From Proteobacteria bacterium SG_bin6 (lineage in GTDB: Bacteria; Pseudomonadota; Alphaproteobacteria; Sphingomonadales; Sphingomonadaceae): 32,488 nt of DNA. The notes under the pieces are model-generated. The model saw nothing but the letters and a program-made list of their open reading frames with translations. It did not search any database and was not told the origin of the DNA. The translations under genes and the position numbers were made by a program. Where the stretch lies: positions 1-32,488 of the forward strand of contig LWDJ01000033.1 of NCBI GenBank assembly GCA_002083435.1, in the 5' to 3' direction. How positions within the stretch are numbered: position 1 is the first letter of the stretch; the number at the start of each line of letters is the position of its first letter. Below are positions 9,202 through 15,952 of the stretch, piece after piece.

Positions 9202-9594
9202 ATGGCCCGCCCCGTTTGGCTGCTCGGATTGGGTGCCACGTTGATCGCCGCCGCGCCCGCCCAGGCGCCGTCGTTGCTGAGCGCGATCGAGCCGGGCAAT
9301 TGGCAGCTCCACGAGTTGGGGGGTGAGGCACGCGCGCTGTGCATCACCGATCCCGCCAGCCTGCTCCAGATCCAGCATGGCATGGCGAATTGCGCCCGGC
9401 GCCTGATCGACGATGGCCCGCGCGCGGCGACGGTGCATTATACCTGCCCCGGCGCCGGCCATGGCCGCACCGTGCTAAAGCTGGAAACCCCGCGCAGCCT
9501 GGCGCTCGAAACCCAGGGTATCGATCACGGCGAGCCGTTCGACCTGCGCTATCAGCTCACGCGCACCGGCGCGTGCCAGTCCGCGCGAAACTGA
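9202..9594 (+). CDS. Small exported DUF3617-like protein
   Basis: The 130-aa product begins with a clear signal peptide: a hydrophobic stretch after MARP ends in APAQA, the likely cleavage site after residue 22. The mature part starts with an EPGNWQ segment and has several spaced cysteines (in ALCITD, MANCARR, HYTCPG and TGAC). That pattern resembles the DUF3617 family of sphingomonad secreted proteins, whose function is unknown. The start at 9202 is chosen over GTG 9169 and ATG 9193 because GGAAGGA (9187-9193) is well placed for it. No partner gene is obvious. The family assignment comes from pattern recognition only. Confidence 0.75.
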   Translation: MARPVWLLGLGATLIAAAPAQAPSLLSAIEPGNWQLHELGGEARALCITDPASLLQIQHGMANCARRLIDDGPRAATVHYTCPGAGHGRTVLKLETPRSLALETQGIDHGEPFDLRYQLTRTGACQSARN

Positions 9595-9675
9595 TCGGCG
9601 AGCGGTCGCCGCGGCGAACGGCGTTGCCTGCTGGGGGCCGGTGCAAGCAGGGCGTCCGTTTTTGGAGGCAGTTGA

Positions 9676-9711
9676 CACCCTCGCTATCCCCTTGGGGGAA
9701 GGTCGAGGGTG
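9676..9711. repeat. Perfect-arm hairpin, possible terminator remnant
   Basis: CACCCTCG and CGAGGGTG form a perfect 8-bp outer stem, with an inner TCCCC-tt-GGGGGA stem. A short TTTT run follows at about 9715. It may end the DUF3617 transcript, or be a half-copy of the CCCTC-type repeat family found elsewhere in the window. Confidence 0.6.
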
Positions 9712-10159
9712 ACCTTTTCCGCCTTCAATTTTGATCGTAACTGCGGTTTCGCCTCGCCTTCACTTCCACCCGTTCGCGGCTGCGCTTATGGGAAAGCCAA
9801 TTTGCTCCCTTGCTCGAGACTTTAAGCACCGGGACCGAATATCGTTGACGTCATGGCGTCCAGCTTTGCTCGTATTCGAACAGCGGGTAGTTAAGTTCGC
9901 AGGTAATCCGGCTCATTCACGGCAGTTTATTTGGTGGTAAATCCCATGGTAAAGTAGCGATCAAATGTAGTTCAGCAATTGTCTCATTTCGGGTAACAGG
10001 TTCGGCTTTCGGGCCTCCGTGTAACGCATCATCTATATTGAACATTGATTGGCCTTTTGGCATCAGAATAGTGCGCCTGATGGCAAATTTCCAGTATATT
10101 CGACCAAGAGCTGCCGCACAGCTTCCAGTGCCAAATACAGCCATGCATCGCCTTGCTGT
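9712..10159. other. AT-richer stretch with no supportable gene
   Basis: About 450 nt are visibly lower in G+C (around half by eye) than the rest of the window. The short open frames here (for example 9731-9940 plus, 9917-10144 minus) have no ribosome-binding site, no recognisable motif and poor codon fit. Together with the antitoxin remnant next to it, the stretch looks like decayed acquired DNA. I cannot identify its source. Confidence 0.6.
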
Positions 10160-10376
10160 CTAACAGTGAGCCTTGTCACGCGTGGACCGCAGCAATTTGC
10201 TGACACGCTCCGACTTCACAGACAGCGTTGATGTCAGCACCTGAAGCATTGACGCATCGATCACCTGACGTGGCAGCCGGACGGTGCGGGCGCGTGACGG
10301 GGTTCTCGCGCCGGGTGATCTTGATCGAAGCGCCTGCCCCCACTTGATCAATCAAAGCGCTCAACCGAGCCTTTGC
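10160..10376 (-). pseudogene. Frameshifted remnant of a Phd/VapB-type antitoxin
   Basis: Two overlapping minus-strand frames together spell one antitoxin-like protein. The first, opening right after a stop at 10377-10379, reads AKARLSALIDQVGAGASIKI then TRRENPV, which matches the Phd/YefM pattern of a short helix followed by an ITRRGxPVA-like strand. The second frame continues with VIDASMLQVLTSTL and ends SKLLRSTRDKAHC, resembling the C-terminal toxin-binding tail (IDxxxLxxLT...MRDxxRY) of sphingomonad antitoxins. The switch lies between about 10265 and 10310. The usual first ~10 residues are missing, and no PIN or other toxin frame follows. The family match is from pattern recognition. Confidence 0.6.
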
Positions 10377-10461
10377 CTATGACTGATCGGTCCCCATCAC
10401 CGCGCGTTCCAGCCCTCATCCCCGGCCCTCTGCCGCTAGCCGCGGGCAGGATCAAACACCC

Positions 10462-10500
10462 AAAGAAAAACGCGCCCCGGTTCCCCGCCGCGGCGCGTTT
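10462..10500 (-). terminator. Rho-independent terminator of the cytochrome c gene
   Basis: Read on the minus strand, the stem AACGCGCC...GGCGCGTT with a GC-rich middle is followed directly by TTTTTCTTT. It lies about 20 nt past the stop of the cytochrome gene. Confidence 0.8.
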
Positions 10501-10521
10501 CCCCAAAACCGGAAGAAGTGG

Positions 10522-10887
10522 TTACTTCAGCGTCGCCAGATAAGCGATGATCGCCTTGCGCTGGTTCGCGTCGGCGACCTGGAGCACCATCTTGCTGCCC
10601 TTGGCCACCGCCTGCGGGTTGGCCAGCCACTTGTCGAGCGCGGCCGGGGTCCAGGTGCCCTGCAGCTTCTTGATCGCCGCCGAATAGGCATAGCCCGGCA
10701 CGCTCGCGATCTTCTTGCCCACGATGCCCTTGTGCATCGGGCCGATCGTGTTCTGGTTGGGCGCGTGGCAGATCGCGCACTTCTGCGTGTAGAGCTTCTG
10801 GCCCGTCGCGGCATCCGTCTGCGCGAGGGCCGGCGTCGTGACCAGCGGCGCGGCAATCATGGCGATGGTGAAAATCGAACGGCGCAT
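10522..10887 (-). CDS. Class I c-type cytochrome, periplasmic
   Basis: The 121-aa protein has a signal peptide ending near A22 (TTPALA|Q), a haem-binding C37-A-I-C40-H41 motif and a distal Met ligand, probably M100 in KGSKM. One haem, the small size and the PGYAYSAA segment fit the cytochrome c2/c-550 group, a soluble electron carrier between respiratory complexes. A GTG at 10890 precedes the ATG; the ATG is chosen because AGGAGAG lies about 6 nt upstream. It stands alone, with a terminator behind it and glpK further upstream on the same strand, so its electron partners are not shown. Confidence 0.93.
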   Translation of the reverse strand: MRRSIFTIAMIAAPLVTTPALAQTDAATGQKLYTQKCAICHAPNQNTIGPMHKGIVGKKIASVPGYAYSAAIKKLQGTWTPAALDKWLANPQAVAKGSKMVLQVADANQRKAIIAYLATLK

Positions 10888-11004
10888 CACTCTCTCCTGT
10901 CTGGCGAAAGCGTCCCGGCCTTCGCGAGCCTTTCGCCCCCTAACTCCCCCGGGGTGGCCTGATTTGCGCCAAACCGCCGAAACAAGTCAATCCGCTGGCA
11001 TTTT

Positions 11005-12483
11005 TTAACTTAGCTGAGCGACCCTTGCGTCAACCACCGAACGCACCGCCTGCTGCCACCCCGCGAGCCGCGCGGTGCGCGCCGCCTCGTCCAGCCTGGG
11101 CGCGAAGGGCTCGACCCGGCCACGCATCACGCTCGCCGCCTGTAGGTCTGCGAACAGGCCAGAACCGACGCCCGCGAGCATCGCCGCGCCGAGCGCCGTC
11201 GTCTCAGTGAAGCTGGGCCGTTCGACGGGTATCGCGAGCATGTCCGCCAGATCCTGCGCCAGCCAATCATTGGCGACCATCCCGCCATCGATCTTCAGCG
11301 TGGCCCAAGTGCAGCCATCGGCGGCGAAGGCGGTCATCAGGTCATGGCTCTGATGCGCCATCGCCTCGAGAGCGGCGCGAACCAGATGCGCGCGCCCGGT
11401 CGCGAAGCTCAGGCCCGTGATCGCCGCGCGTGCCTCGGGCTGCCACCACGGCGCGCCCAGGCCCGACAAGGCGGGGACCAGATAGACGCCGCCATTATCG
11501 GCCACCGAGGCGGCAAGCGCCGCGGTGCAGGCGGCATCGGGGATCAGCTGGAGCGCGTCGCGCAGCCATTTGATCAGGCTGCCCGCGACGAACACCGATC
11601 CTTCGAGCGCATAGGCGCGCCGTCCCCCCAGCTGCCAGGCGATCGTCGAGAGCAATCGGTGGCGCGAGATCGGCGGTGTGGCGCCCGCCATCGTCAGGAT
11701 GAAAGCGCCGGTGCCGAAGGTCGCCTTGGTGTCGCCCGGGTTCAGGCAAGCCTGGCCGATCGTCGCCGCCTGCTGGTCGCCCGCCAGCCCGCAAATCGGG
11801 ATCGCGCCGCCGAACAGCCGCGTTTCGGCGAAGCGACCGGCGCAGTCCACGATTTCCGGCAAGGCGCCGCGCGGCGCGCCGAACAGATCGATCAGGCCAT
11901 CGTCCCATCCGCCGCTGCCAATCGCCATCAGCGCGGTGCGGCTGGCGTTGGTGGCATCGGTGATGTGGAGGCCCTCGGTGAGTTTCCACACCAGCCAGCT
12001 CTCGACCGTGCCGATCGCCAGCCGGGCGCCGGCCTCGGCGAGCTGCGGCCAGTGGCGCAAAGCCCAGCCGATCTTGGAGCCCGAGAAATAGGGATCGAGC
12101 AGCAGCCCGGTCCTGGCCTGGACGGTCGCCTCGTGCCCGGCCTCCTTCAGCGCCTGGCAATCGGCGGCGGTGCGGCGGTCCTGCCATACGATCGCGGGCG
12201 CGAGCGGTTCGCCGCTCACCTTGTCCCAGAATACCACCGTCTCGCGCTGGTTGGTAATGCCGATCGCGGCGATGCGATCGGCGCCGCCCACCGCCGCGAT
12301 GACTCGGGCGGCCATTTCACGCGTGCGTGCCCAAATTTCGCCCGCGTCATGTTCCACCCAGCCGGCTTGGGGGTAATGCTGGGTCAGCTCGACGGCGGCG
12401 CTCGCGCGGCAAGTTCCATCGGGAGCGAAAGCCATGGCGCGGGTGGAAGTGGTGCCCGCGTCGATCACTAAAAGCTCGGTCAT
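11005..12483 (-). CDS. glpK: Glycerol kinase
   Basis: GlpK phosphorylates glycerol to sn-glycerol 3-phosphate. The 492-aa FGGY-family protein has the N-terminal phosphate-binding motif DAGTTSTRA, the substrate motif WQDRRT, the central GDQQAATIGQ segment with the catalytic Asp, the FGTGAF loop and the late DGGMVANDW motif. All are characteristic of glycerol kinase. No glpF, glpD or glpR is next to it, so it may be a single-gene unit or use products encoded elsewhere. The ribosome-binding site before the ATG is weak. Confidence 0.94.
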   Translation of the reverse strand: MTELLVIDAGTTSTRAMAFAPDGTCRASAAVELTQHYPQAGWVEHDAGEIWARTREMAARVIAAVGGADRIAAIGITNQRETVVFWDKVSGEPLAPAIVWQDRRTAADCQALKEAGHEATVQARTGLLLDPYFSGSKIGWALRHWPQLAEAGARLAIGTVESWLVWKLTEGLHITDATNASRTALMAIGSGGWDDGLIDLFGAPRGALPEIVDCAGRFAETRLFGGAIPICGLAGDQQAATIGQACLNPGDTKATFGTGAFILTMAGATPPISRHRLLSTIAWQLGGRRAYALEGSVFVAGSLIKWLRDALQLIPDAACTAALAASVADNGGVYLVPALSGLGAPWWQPEARAAITGLSFATGRAHLVRAALEAMAHQSHDLMTAFAADGCTWATLKIDGGMVANDWLAQDLADMLAIPVERPSFTETTALGAAMLAGVGSGLFADLQAASVMRGRVEPFAPRLDEAARTARLAGWQQAVRSVVDARVAQLS

Positions 12484-12552
12484 GCAACGAACGCTAGCCG
12501 GGATTACAGCGGCAGGGAATGGCGCTAAGAGACGCGCAACAAGGAACGGATC

Positions 12553-13731
12553 GTGGACAAGCCCTATGAAGGTCTGAACGAGGCGGCGCCGAGCCCGCCC
12601 ACCCCGGCGGAGGAGGCGATGCTCCGGCGTGACCGGCTGCTCGCGGCGGTCACCTTGATCGGCGGCGTGGGGCTGCTGCTAGCGCTCCCCTTCGCGCTGA
12701 AGGCCGGGACCGAATTCTTCCTGCCGCTCACCGCCGCGCTGGTGATCGCGATCGCTCTGGTGCCGGTGCTCGAATGGATCGAGCGACGGCGGGTGCCCTC
12801 GCCGATCGCGGCGCTGCTCTGCGTTACGGGCTTTCTCGCCGCCGCCAATGTCGCGCTAGCGGCGATCATCGTGCCGGCGGTCGCGTTCTTCCGCCTGCTG
12901 CCCGAACGGATCGGGCGCATCCAGATGAACCTGAAGCCGATTCTGGAGCTCTATCAAAGCCTGGAAAAATACATCGATCGCACCGCGATGAAATTCGCTG
13001 CCGGCTCGGCGCAGTCGGTCGCGCGGGCGGCGCAGACCCAGCAACCGCCGCCGAGTTCGCTCGTCGATCTGATCGCGAGTTCGGCGCCGTCGGTGTTCGT
13101 CCACATCTTCTTCGGCATCCTCGTCGTCTATTTCTTCCTCGCCGGCTGGACGCGGCTGCGGCGCGAGACGATCACCAGCCGCGCGAGCTTTTCGGGTGCG
13201 ATGGCGACCGCGCGCGTCATTCAGGACGTGGTCGACGATACCTCGGCCTATCTGGGGACGATCACCGTCATCAACTTCTCGCTCGGGGTGTTCCTGGCGG
13301 GGTGCCTGTGGGCGATGGGGATGCCATACCCGGCGATGTGGGGTGGCATCGTCGCGCTGCTCAATTACGTTCCCTATTTCGGGCCGATCGTGGCGGCGGT
13401 GCTGCTCGCGCTGGGCGGGACGATGGTGTTCACCGATTTGTGGGTGGCGCTGATGCCGGCGGCGATCATGATCGCGTCGCACCTGCTGGAGGCGAATGTC
13501 ATCACGCCGCTCATCGTCGGCCACCGGCTGACGATCAACCCGATCATGATCCTGATTTCGTTGAGCTTCTGGGGGTGGGTGTGGGGCACGGCGGGAGCGC
13601 TGCTGGCGGTGCCGATCCTGATCATCGCCCAAACGGTGGTCGCGGCCGCCGGCAAGCCCGACATCGCCGGCTTCCTGTTCGAACACGGCACGCTCGAGCA
13701 GCGACGGCGCGCGGGCGGCGGGCAGCGCTGA
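12553..13731 (+). CDS. AI-2E-family (PerM/YdiK-type) membrane transporter
   Basis: The 392-aa protein has an acidic/proline N-terminus, two early membrane helices (about 34-80), another at about 88-118, a soluble central segment and a second membrane half ending near residue 370. The order, the PYPAMWGGIVALLNYVPYFG motif and the later HLLEANVITPLIVG motif identify the AI-2E transporter superfamily (PF01594). Family members include TqsA and Na+/H+ antiporter-like proteins, so the substrate cannot be named. Translation probably begins at GTG 12553 after AAGGAACGGA. It is divergent from glpK, with a 69-nt intergenic gap. Confidence 0.9.
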   Translation: MDKPYEGLNEAAPSPPTPAEEAMLRRDRLLAAVTLIGGVGLLLALPFALKAGTEFFLPLTAALVIAIALVPVLEWIERRRVPSPIAALLCVTGFLAAANVALAAIIVPAVAFFRLLPERIGRIQMNLKPILELYQSLEKYIDRTAMKFAAGSAQSVARAAQTQQPPPSSLVDLIASSAPSVFVHIFFGILVVYFFLAGWTRLRRETITSRASFSGAMATARVIQDVVDDTSAYLGTITVINFSLGVFLAGCLWAMGMPYPAMWGGIVALLNYVPYFGPIVAAVLLALGGTMVFTDLWVALMPAAIMIASHLLEANVITPLIVGHRLTINPIMILISLSFWGWVWGTAGALLAVPILIIAQTVVAAAGKPDIAGFLFEHGTLEQRRRAGGGQR

Positions 13732-13819
13732 GGCCCGTTTTGACCCCGGCGCCACGCCTGGTCATTCGGCTGTTGACAGCCCGGCACGGCTCGCCTATCC
13801 GCGCCGCCTCAACCGATGC

Positions 13820-13896
13820 GCGGGTGTAGCTCAGTCGGTTAGAGCGCCGGCCTGTCACGCCGGAGGTCGCGGGTTCGAGCCCCGTCACTCGCGCCA
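13820..13896 (+). tRNA. tRNA-Asp (anticodon GTC)
   Basis: A full cloverleaf of 77 nt folds here. The acceptor GCGGGTG pairs with CACTCGC (one G-T pair), the D-stem is GCTC/GAGC, and the anticodon stem CCGGC/GCCGG has the loop CTGTCAC with GTC. The T-arm is GCGGG-TTCGAGC-CCCGT. Discriminator G and an encoded CCA follow. The GTC anticodon reads Asp codons. Confidence 0.97.
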
Positions 13897-14025
13897 CTTC
13901 TCAGCTGCTTCTGCTCAACCGAGCCGTCCGAGCGATCAACCGTTGCCGCACGTGCGCTTCGCCATGCGTTGATCCCCACGGAAGCGCGGCTTTATCCCGC
14001 CGCGCCGCAAGCCAAGAGGGCAATC

Positions 14026-14394
14026 ATGGACACCAGCCAGAATTTGGACACGCGCGAGACCAGCGATCTCATCGCCTCGAACAAGGTCGAAGGAACCGCG
14101 GTTTACAACCAGCAGGGCGAACGGCTCGGCACGATCGAGCATTTCATGGTCGATAAGCTTTCGGGCCAAGTCGATTATGCGGTAATGACCTTTGGTGGCT
14201 TTCTCGGCATAGGCACCGACCGTTATCCTCTGCCCTGGGACGCGCTGACCTATAGTACCGAACATGGCGGCTATGTGGTCGACGTTACCAAGGAACAGCT
14301 GCAGGGTGCGCTGCATTACAGCGATCAGGAACCCAGCTATGACGATAGCTATGGCGAGCAGGTCTATAGCTATTATGGATTTAACTACCGCTAG
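14026..14394 (+). CDS. PRC-barrel domain protein
   Basis: The 122-aa soluble protein has one PRC-barrel-like domain (about 15-95): the GTAVYNQQGERLGTIEH start, the VDYAVMTFGGFLGIG strands and the PLPWDAL segment. A Tyr/Asp/Ser-rich tail follows. Small PRC-barrel proteins of this kind are common in sphingomonads and are often linked to stress or envelope conditions, but the exact role is unknown. The start at 14026 follows AAGAGGG; an in-frame ATG at 13969 would add an unconserved leader. A strong terminator follows at 14418. Confidence 0.88.
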   Translation: MDTSQNLDTRETSDLIASNKVEGTAVYNQQGERLGTIEHFMVDKLSGQVDYAVMTFGGFLGIGTDRYPLPWDALTYSTEHGGYVVDVTKEQLQGALHYSDQEPSYDDSYGEQVYSYYGFNYR

Positions 14395-14417
14395 GGCACC
14401 CGCGGCTCTCTAGACTT

Positions 14418-14452
14418 GGCCCCTGTCGCGCGCGGCGGGGGCCTTATTTTTC
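14418..14452 (+). terminator. Rho-independent terminator after the PRC-barrel gene
   Basis: GGCCCC (14418-14423) pairs with GGGGCC (14438-14443) around a GC-rich loop, and TTATTTTT follows at once. The T-run overlaps the 3' end of the opposing DUF2842 gene: its TTA (14444-14446) is that gene's stop codon. Confidence 0.85.
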
Positions 14453-14659
14453 CGCCCGCCAGCGCCCCGTTTCCATCCAGCGCAGCAAGGGCTTTAGCGG
14501 AGTAATCCAGATGATCCCCGTCACCAGATAGAAGAGCGCCTGCACCAGCGTCGGCCAGCGCGCGAGCGTACCCGACAGGCTCGTCACCAGCACCGCCCAA
14601 AGCGTGATCAACAGCAACAGCAGCAGCGCGCCGGCGGGTTTGCGCCAACTTGGGGTCAT
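14444..14659 (-). CDS. DUF2842 small membrane protein
   Basis: The 71-aa protein has two hydrophobic helices (about 9-31 and 38-56), a MTPSWRKPAG start and an LLRWMETGRW end, the hallmark of the DUF2842 family of alphaproteobacterial inner-membrane proteins. Function is unknown. Its ATG overlaps the stop of the upstream cyclo-ligase gene by 4 nt (ATGA), so the two are translated as a unit. The reading frame also continues upstream through the cyclo-ligase in another frame, which is not meaningful. Confidence 0.85.
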   Translation of the reverse strand: MTPSWRKPAGALLLLLLITLWAVLVTSLSGTLARWPTLVQALFYLVTGIIWITPLKPLLRWMETGRWRAEK

Positions 14660-15204
14660 CGCTCGATCCAGCCCTGTTCGGTGATGACAGCGTGGAGCGG
14701 CACGTCCCAGGGCTCGGTCGGCACCGCCTCGGCGCGCTGGATGGACCAGGCGACGCCGATCCGCAAGCTCTGGGGGTGGTCGGCGAACGCCCGATCGTAA
14801 AAGCCCGCGCCCTGGCCCAGCCGGTTGAGGCAGCGGTCGAACGCGACCAGCGGGGTGAGGATCAGATCGGGCACCAATTCGCGCGCGTCCGCGACCGGCT
14901 GGGTGAGGCCCATCGGCCCCGGTTCGCGCGGGGCGTTGCCGTCCAAAAAGCGCATCGGCGCACCGCGCCGGGCAATGCGGGGCAGCGCCAGTCCCCAGCC
15001 GCGCGCGACCGCGGCGTCCACGAGCAGCGCCGGGTCGGCCTCGCCCGCGATCGGGAGATAAGCGGCGATCACGCCTGGCCGGGCCAGACGTGCGAGGAAC
15101 GGCGCCGGTGGCACGATCGGAACGGCCGCCTGCCGCAAGCGCGCGGCGCGCATCGCCGCGCGGAGATCGGCTTTCAGCGGAGGGGTAAGTGGCGGGACCA
15201 CCAT
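14656..15204 (-). CDS. 5-formyltetrahydrofolate cyclo-ligase family protein
   Basis: This enzyme converts 5-formyl-THF to 5,10-methenyl-THF with ATP. The 182-aa sequence shows the N-terminal basic motif KADLRAAMRAARL, the ...AAYLPIAGE segment and the LGQGAGFYDRAF signature, a variant of the family GxGxGxYDR. Its position next to 6S RNA and zapA is a widespread proteobacterial arrangement (the ygfA locus), which strengthens the call. The annotated ATG at 15204 lies inside the 3' strand of the 6S RNA closing stem, and no better start precedes the conserved Lys. The two may share a transcript. Confidence 0.9.
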   Translation of the reverse strand: MVVPPLTPPLKADLRAAMRAARLRQAAVPIVPPAPFLARLARPGVIAAYLPIAGEADPALLVDAAVARGWGLALPRIARRGAPMRFLDGNAPREPGPMGLTQPVADARELVPDLILTPLVAFDRCLNRLGQGAGFYDRAFADHPQSLRIGVAWSIQRAEAVPTEPWDVPLHAVITEQGWIER

Positions 15205-15348
15205 GGGTCGGTTGCTCGAATATCCTCTGACGCCTCAACGTCAGGTGGGAACCGTTTGCCTTGGCCAGGGCCAGGGTAGGGACAGCCCCCGTGGATGGTG
15301 ATATCGCCTCAGGGATGTTCCTAAAGCTCGTGCCGGGCAGTACCCGCC
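15191..15348 (-). ncRNA. ssrS: 6S RNA
   Basis: 6S RNA binds the housekeeping RNA polymerase holoenzyme as a promoter mimic. Read on the minus strand, the 5' GGCGGG-t-ACTGCC pairs with the 3' GGTGGTCCCGCC to close the molecule. The central region holds CCCTGAGGCGATATCACC (15314-15297), close to the CCCCUGAGCCGAUAU segment of enterobacterial 6S RNA. Near the 3' side a perfect CTGACG/CGTCAG hairpin stands at about 15221-15239. The length of about 158 nt and the place between zapA and the cyclo-ligase gene are the classic 6S setting. The ends are inferred from the promoter and closing stem. Confidence 0.88.
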
Positions 15349-15354
15349 GTGCCC

Positions 15355-15383
15355 TATCTAGGGATTTTGCGCGGCGTCCTCAA
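15355..15383 (-). promoter_or_regulatory. Predicted sigma-70-type promoter of 6S RNA
   Basis: On the minus strand TTGAGG (15383-15378), a 17-nt spacer and TAGATA (15360-15355) precede the inferred 6S start at 15348. The promoter lies inside the 3' end of zapA, and the TAG of the -10 element is also the zapA stop codon. Confidence 0.7.
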
Positions 15384-15657
15384 GGCTTTCCGCCAGCGCT
15401 TCAAGCCGGGTCGCGAGCCGATCGAGCAGGCCGGCATCGCCAAGCGGCTGCGCGGTGCGCGCCTCGTCGAGCGCGTCGGCCAGCATCAGCGCGAGCAGCA
15501 GCAGCGCGCGTTCGGGCGGGCCGGTGCCGGCCGCGCGCTGCGCGATCGGCCAGCGTTCGGCGAGCATCGCGCCGAGCGCCTGGAGCCGCGGCTCCTGGCC
15601 ATCGGCGCAGGCGACGGGATAGCCGCGCCCGCCAAGCTGGATCACCACCTCAGCCAT
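15358..15657 (-). CDS. zapA: Cell division protein ZapA
   Basis: ZapA binds and bundles FtsZ filaments at the division ring. The 99-aa sequence has the family N-terminal strand-turn VVIQLGGRGYPVACADGQE followed by helices ending in a coiled-coil-like LLDRLATRLEALAESLEDA tail. It lies directly upstream of 6S RNA, the usual place. The ATG overlaps the stop region of the small upstream ORF by 8 nt. The 6S promoter is embedded in its last codons. Confidence 0.88.
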   Translation of the reverse strand: MAEVVIQLGGRGYPVACADGQEPRLQALGAMLAERWPIAQRAAGTGPPERALLLLALMLADALDEARTAQPLGDAGLLDRLATRLEALAESLEDAAQNP

Positions 15658-15817
15658 CGTGCTCGATCAGAGCGTCAAGCGCTGTCACCGCCGCCGCCAC
15701 CCGTTCGCGCAGCCGGTCGTGCCGGGCCGCGACCCGCGCCGCTTGCTCCTGGTGCCGCGCCGCCGCGCGGTCGATCCGTTCGAGCGCGGCCTCGATCCGC
15801 GCCAACGCCTCTGCCAT
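15650..15817 (-). CDS. Small coiled-coil ORF upstream of zapA
   Basis: A 55-aa frame begins MAEALARIEAALERIDRAAA and ends in DALIEHDG, almost entirely heptad-like and rich in Ala, Arg and Glu. No Trp, membrane segment or signal peptide is present. It overlaps the zapA start by 8 nt, which points to coupled translation. Small coiled-coil genes in this position are common in proteobacteria (DUF4164 or ZapB-like proteins), so a role with ZapA at the Z-ring is plausible but unproven. No clear ribosome-binding site precedes the ATG. Confidence 0.68.
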   Translation of the reverse strand: MAEALARIEAALERIDRAAARHQEQAARVAARHDRLRERVAAAVTALDALIEHDG

Positions 15818-15952
15818 GCGCCGCAACGTAGCACGGTGCGCGGCCCCCGCAAGCCGGCGGCGCGGCGAGGCGGTTGACGGGGGCGCCGTGCCACCGCAAA
15901 GACGCGCGCGACTTTCGACTCACGGCGCGCTGAGTGCCGCAGCGGGGATAGG

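Noticed and set aside
15818..15952. Promoter for tkt (TTGACG near 15873)
   Set aside because: A -35-like TTGACG is present, but no acceptable -10 element stands at the right distance, so it was not listed.
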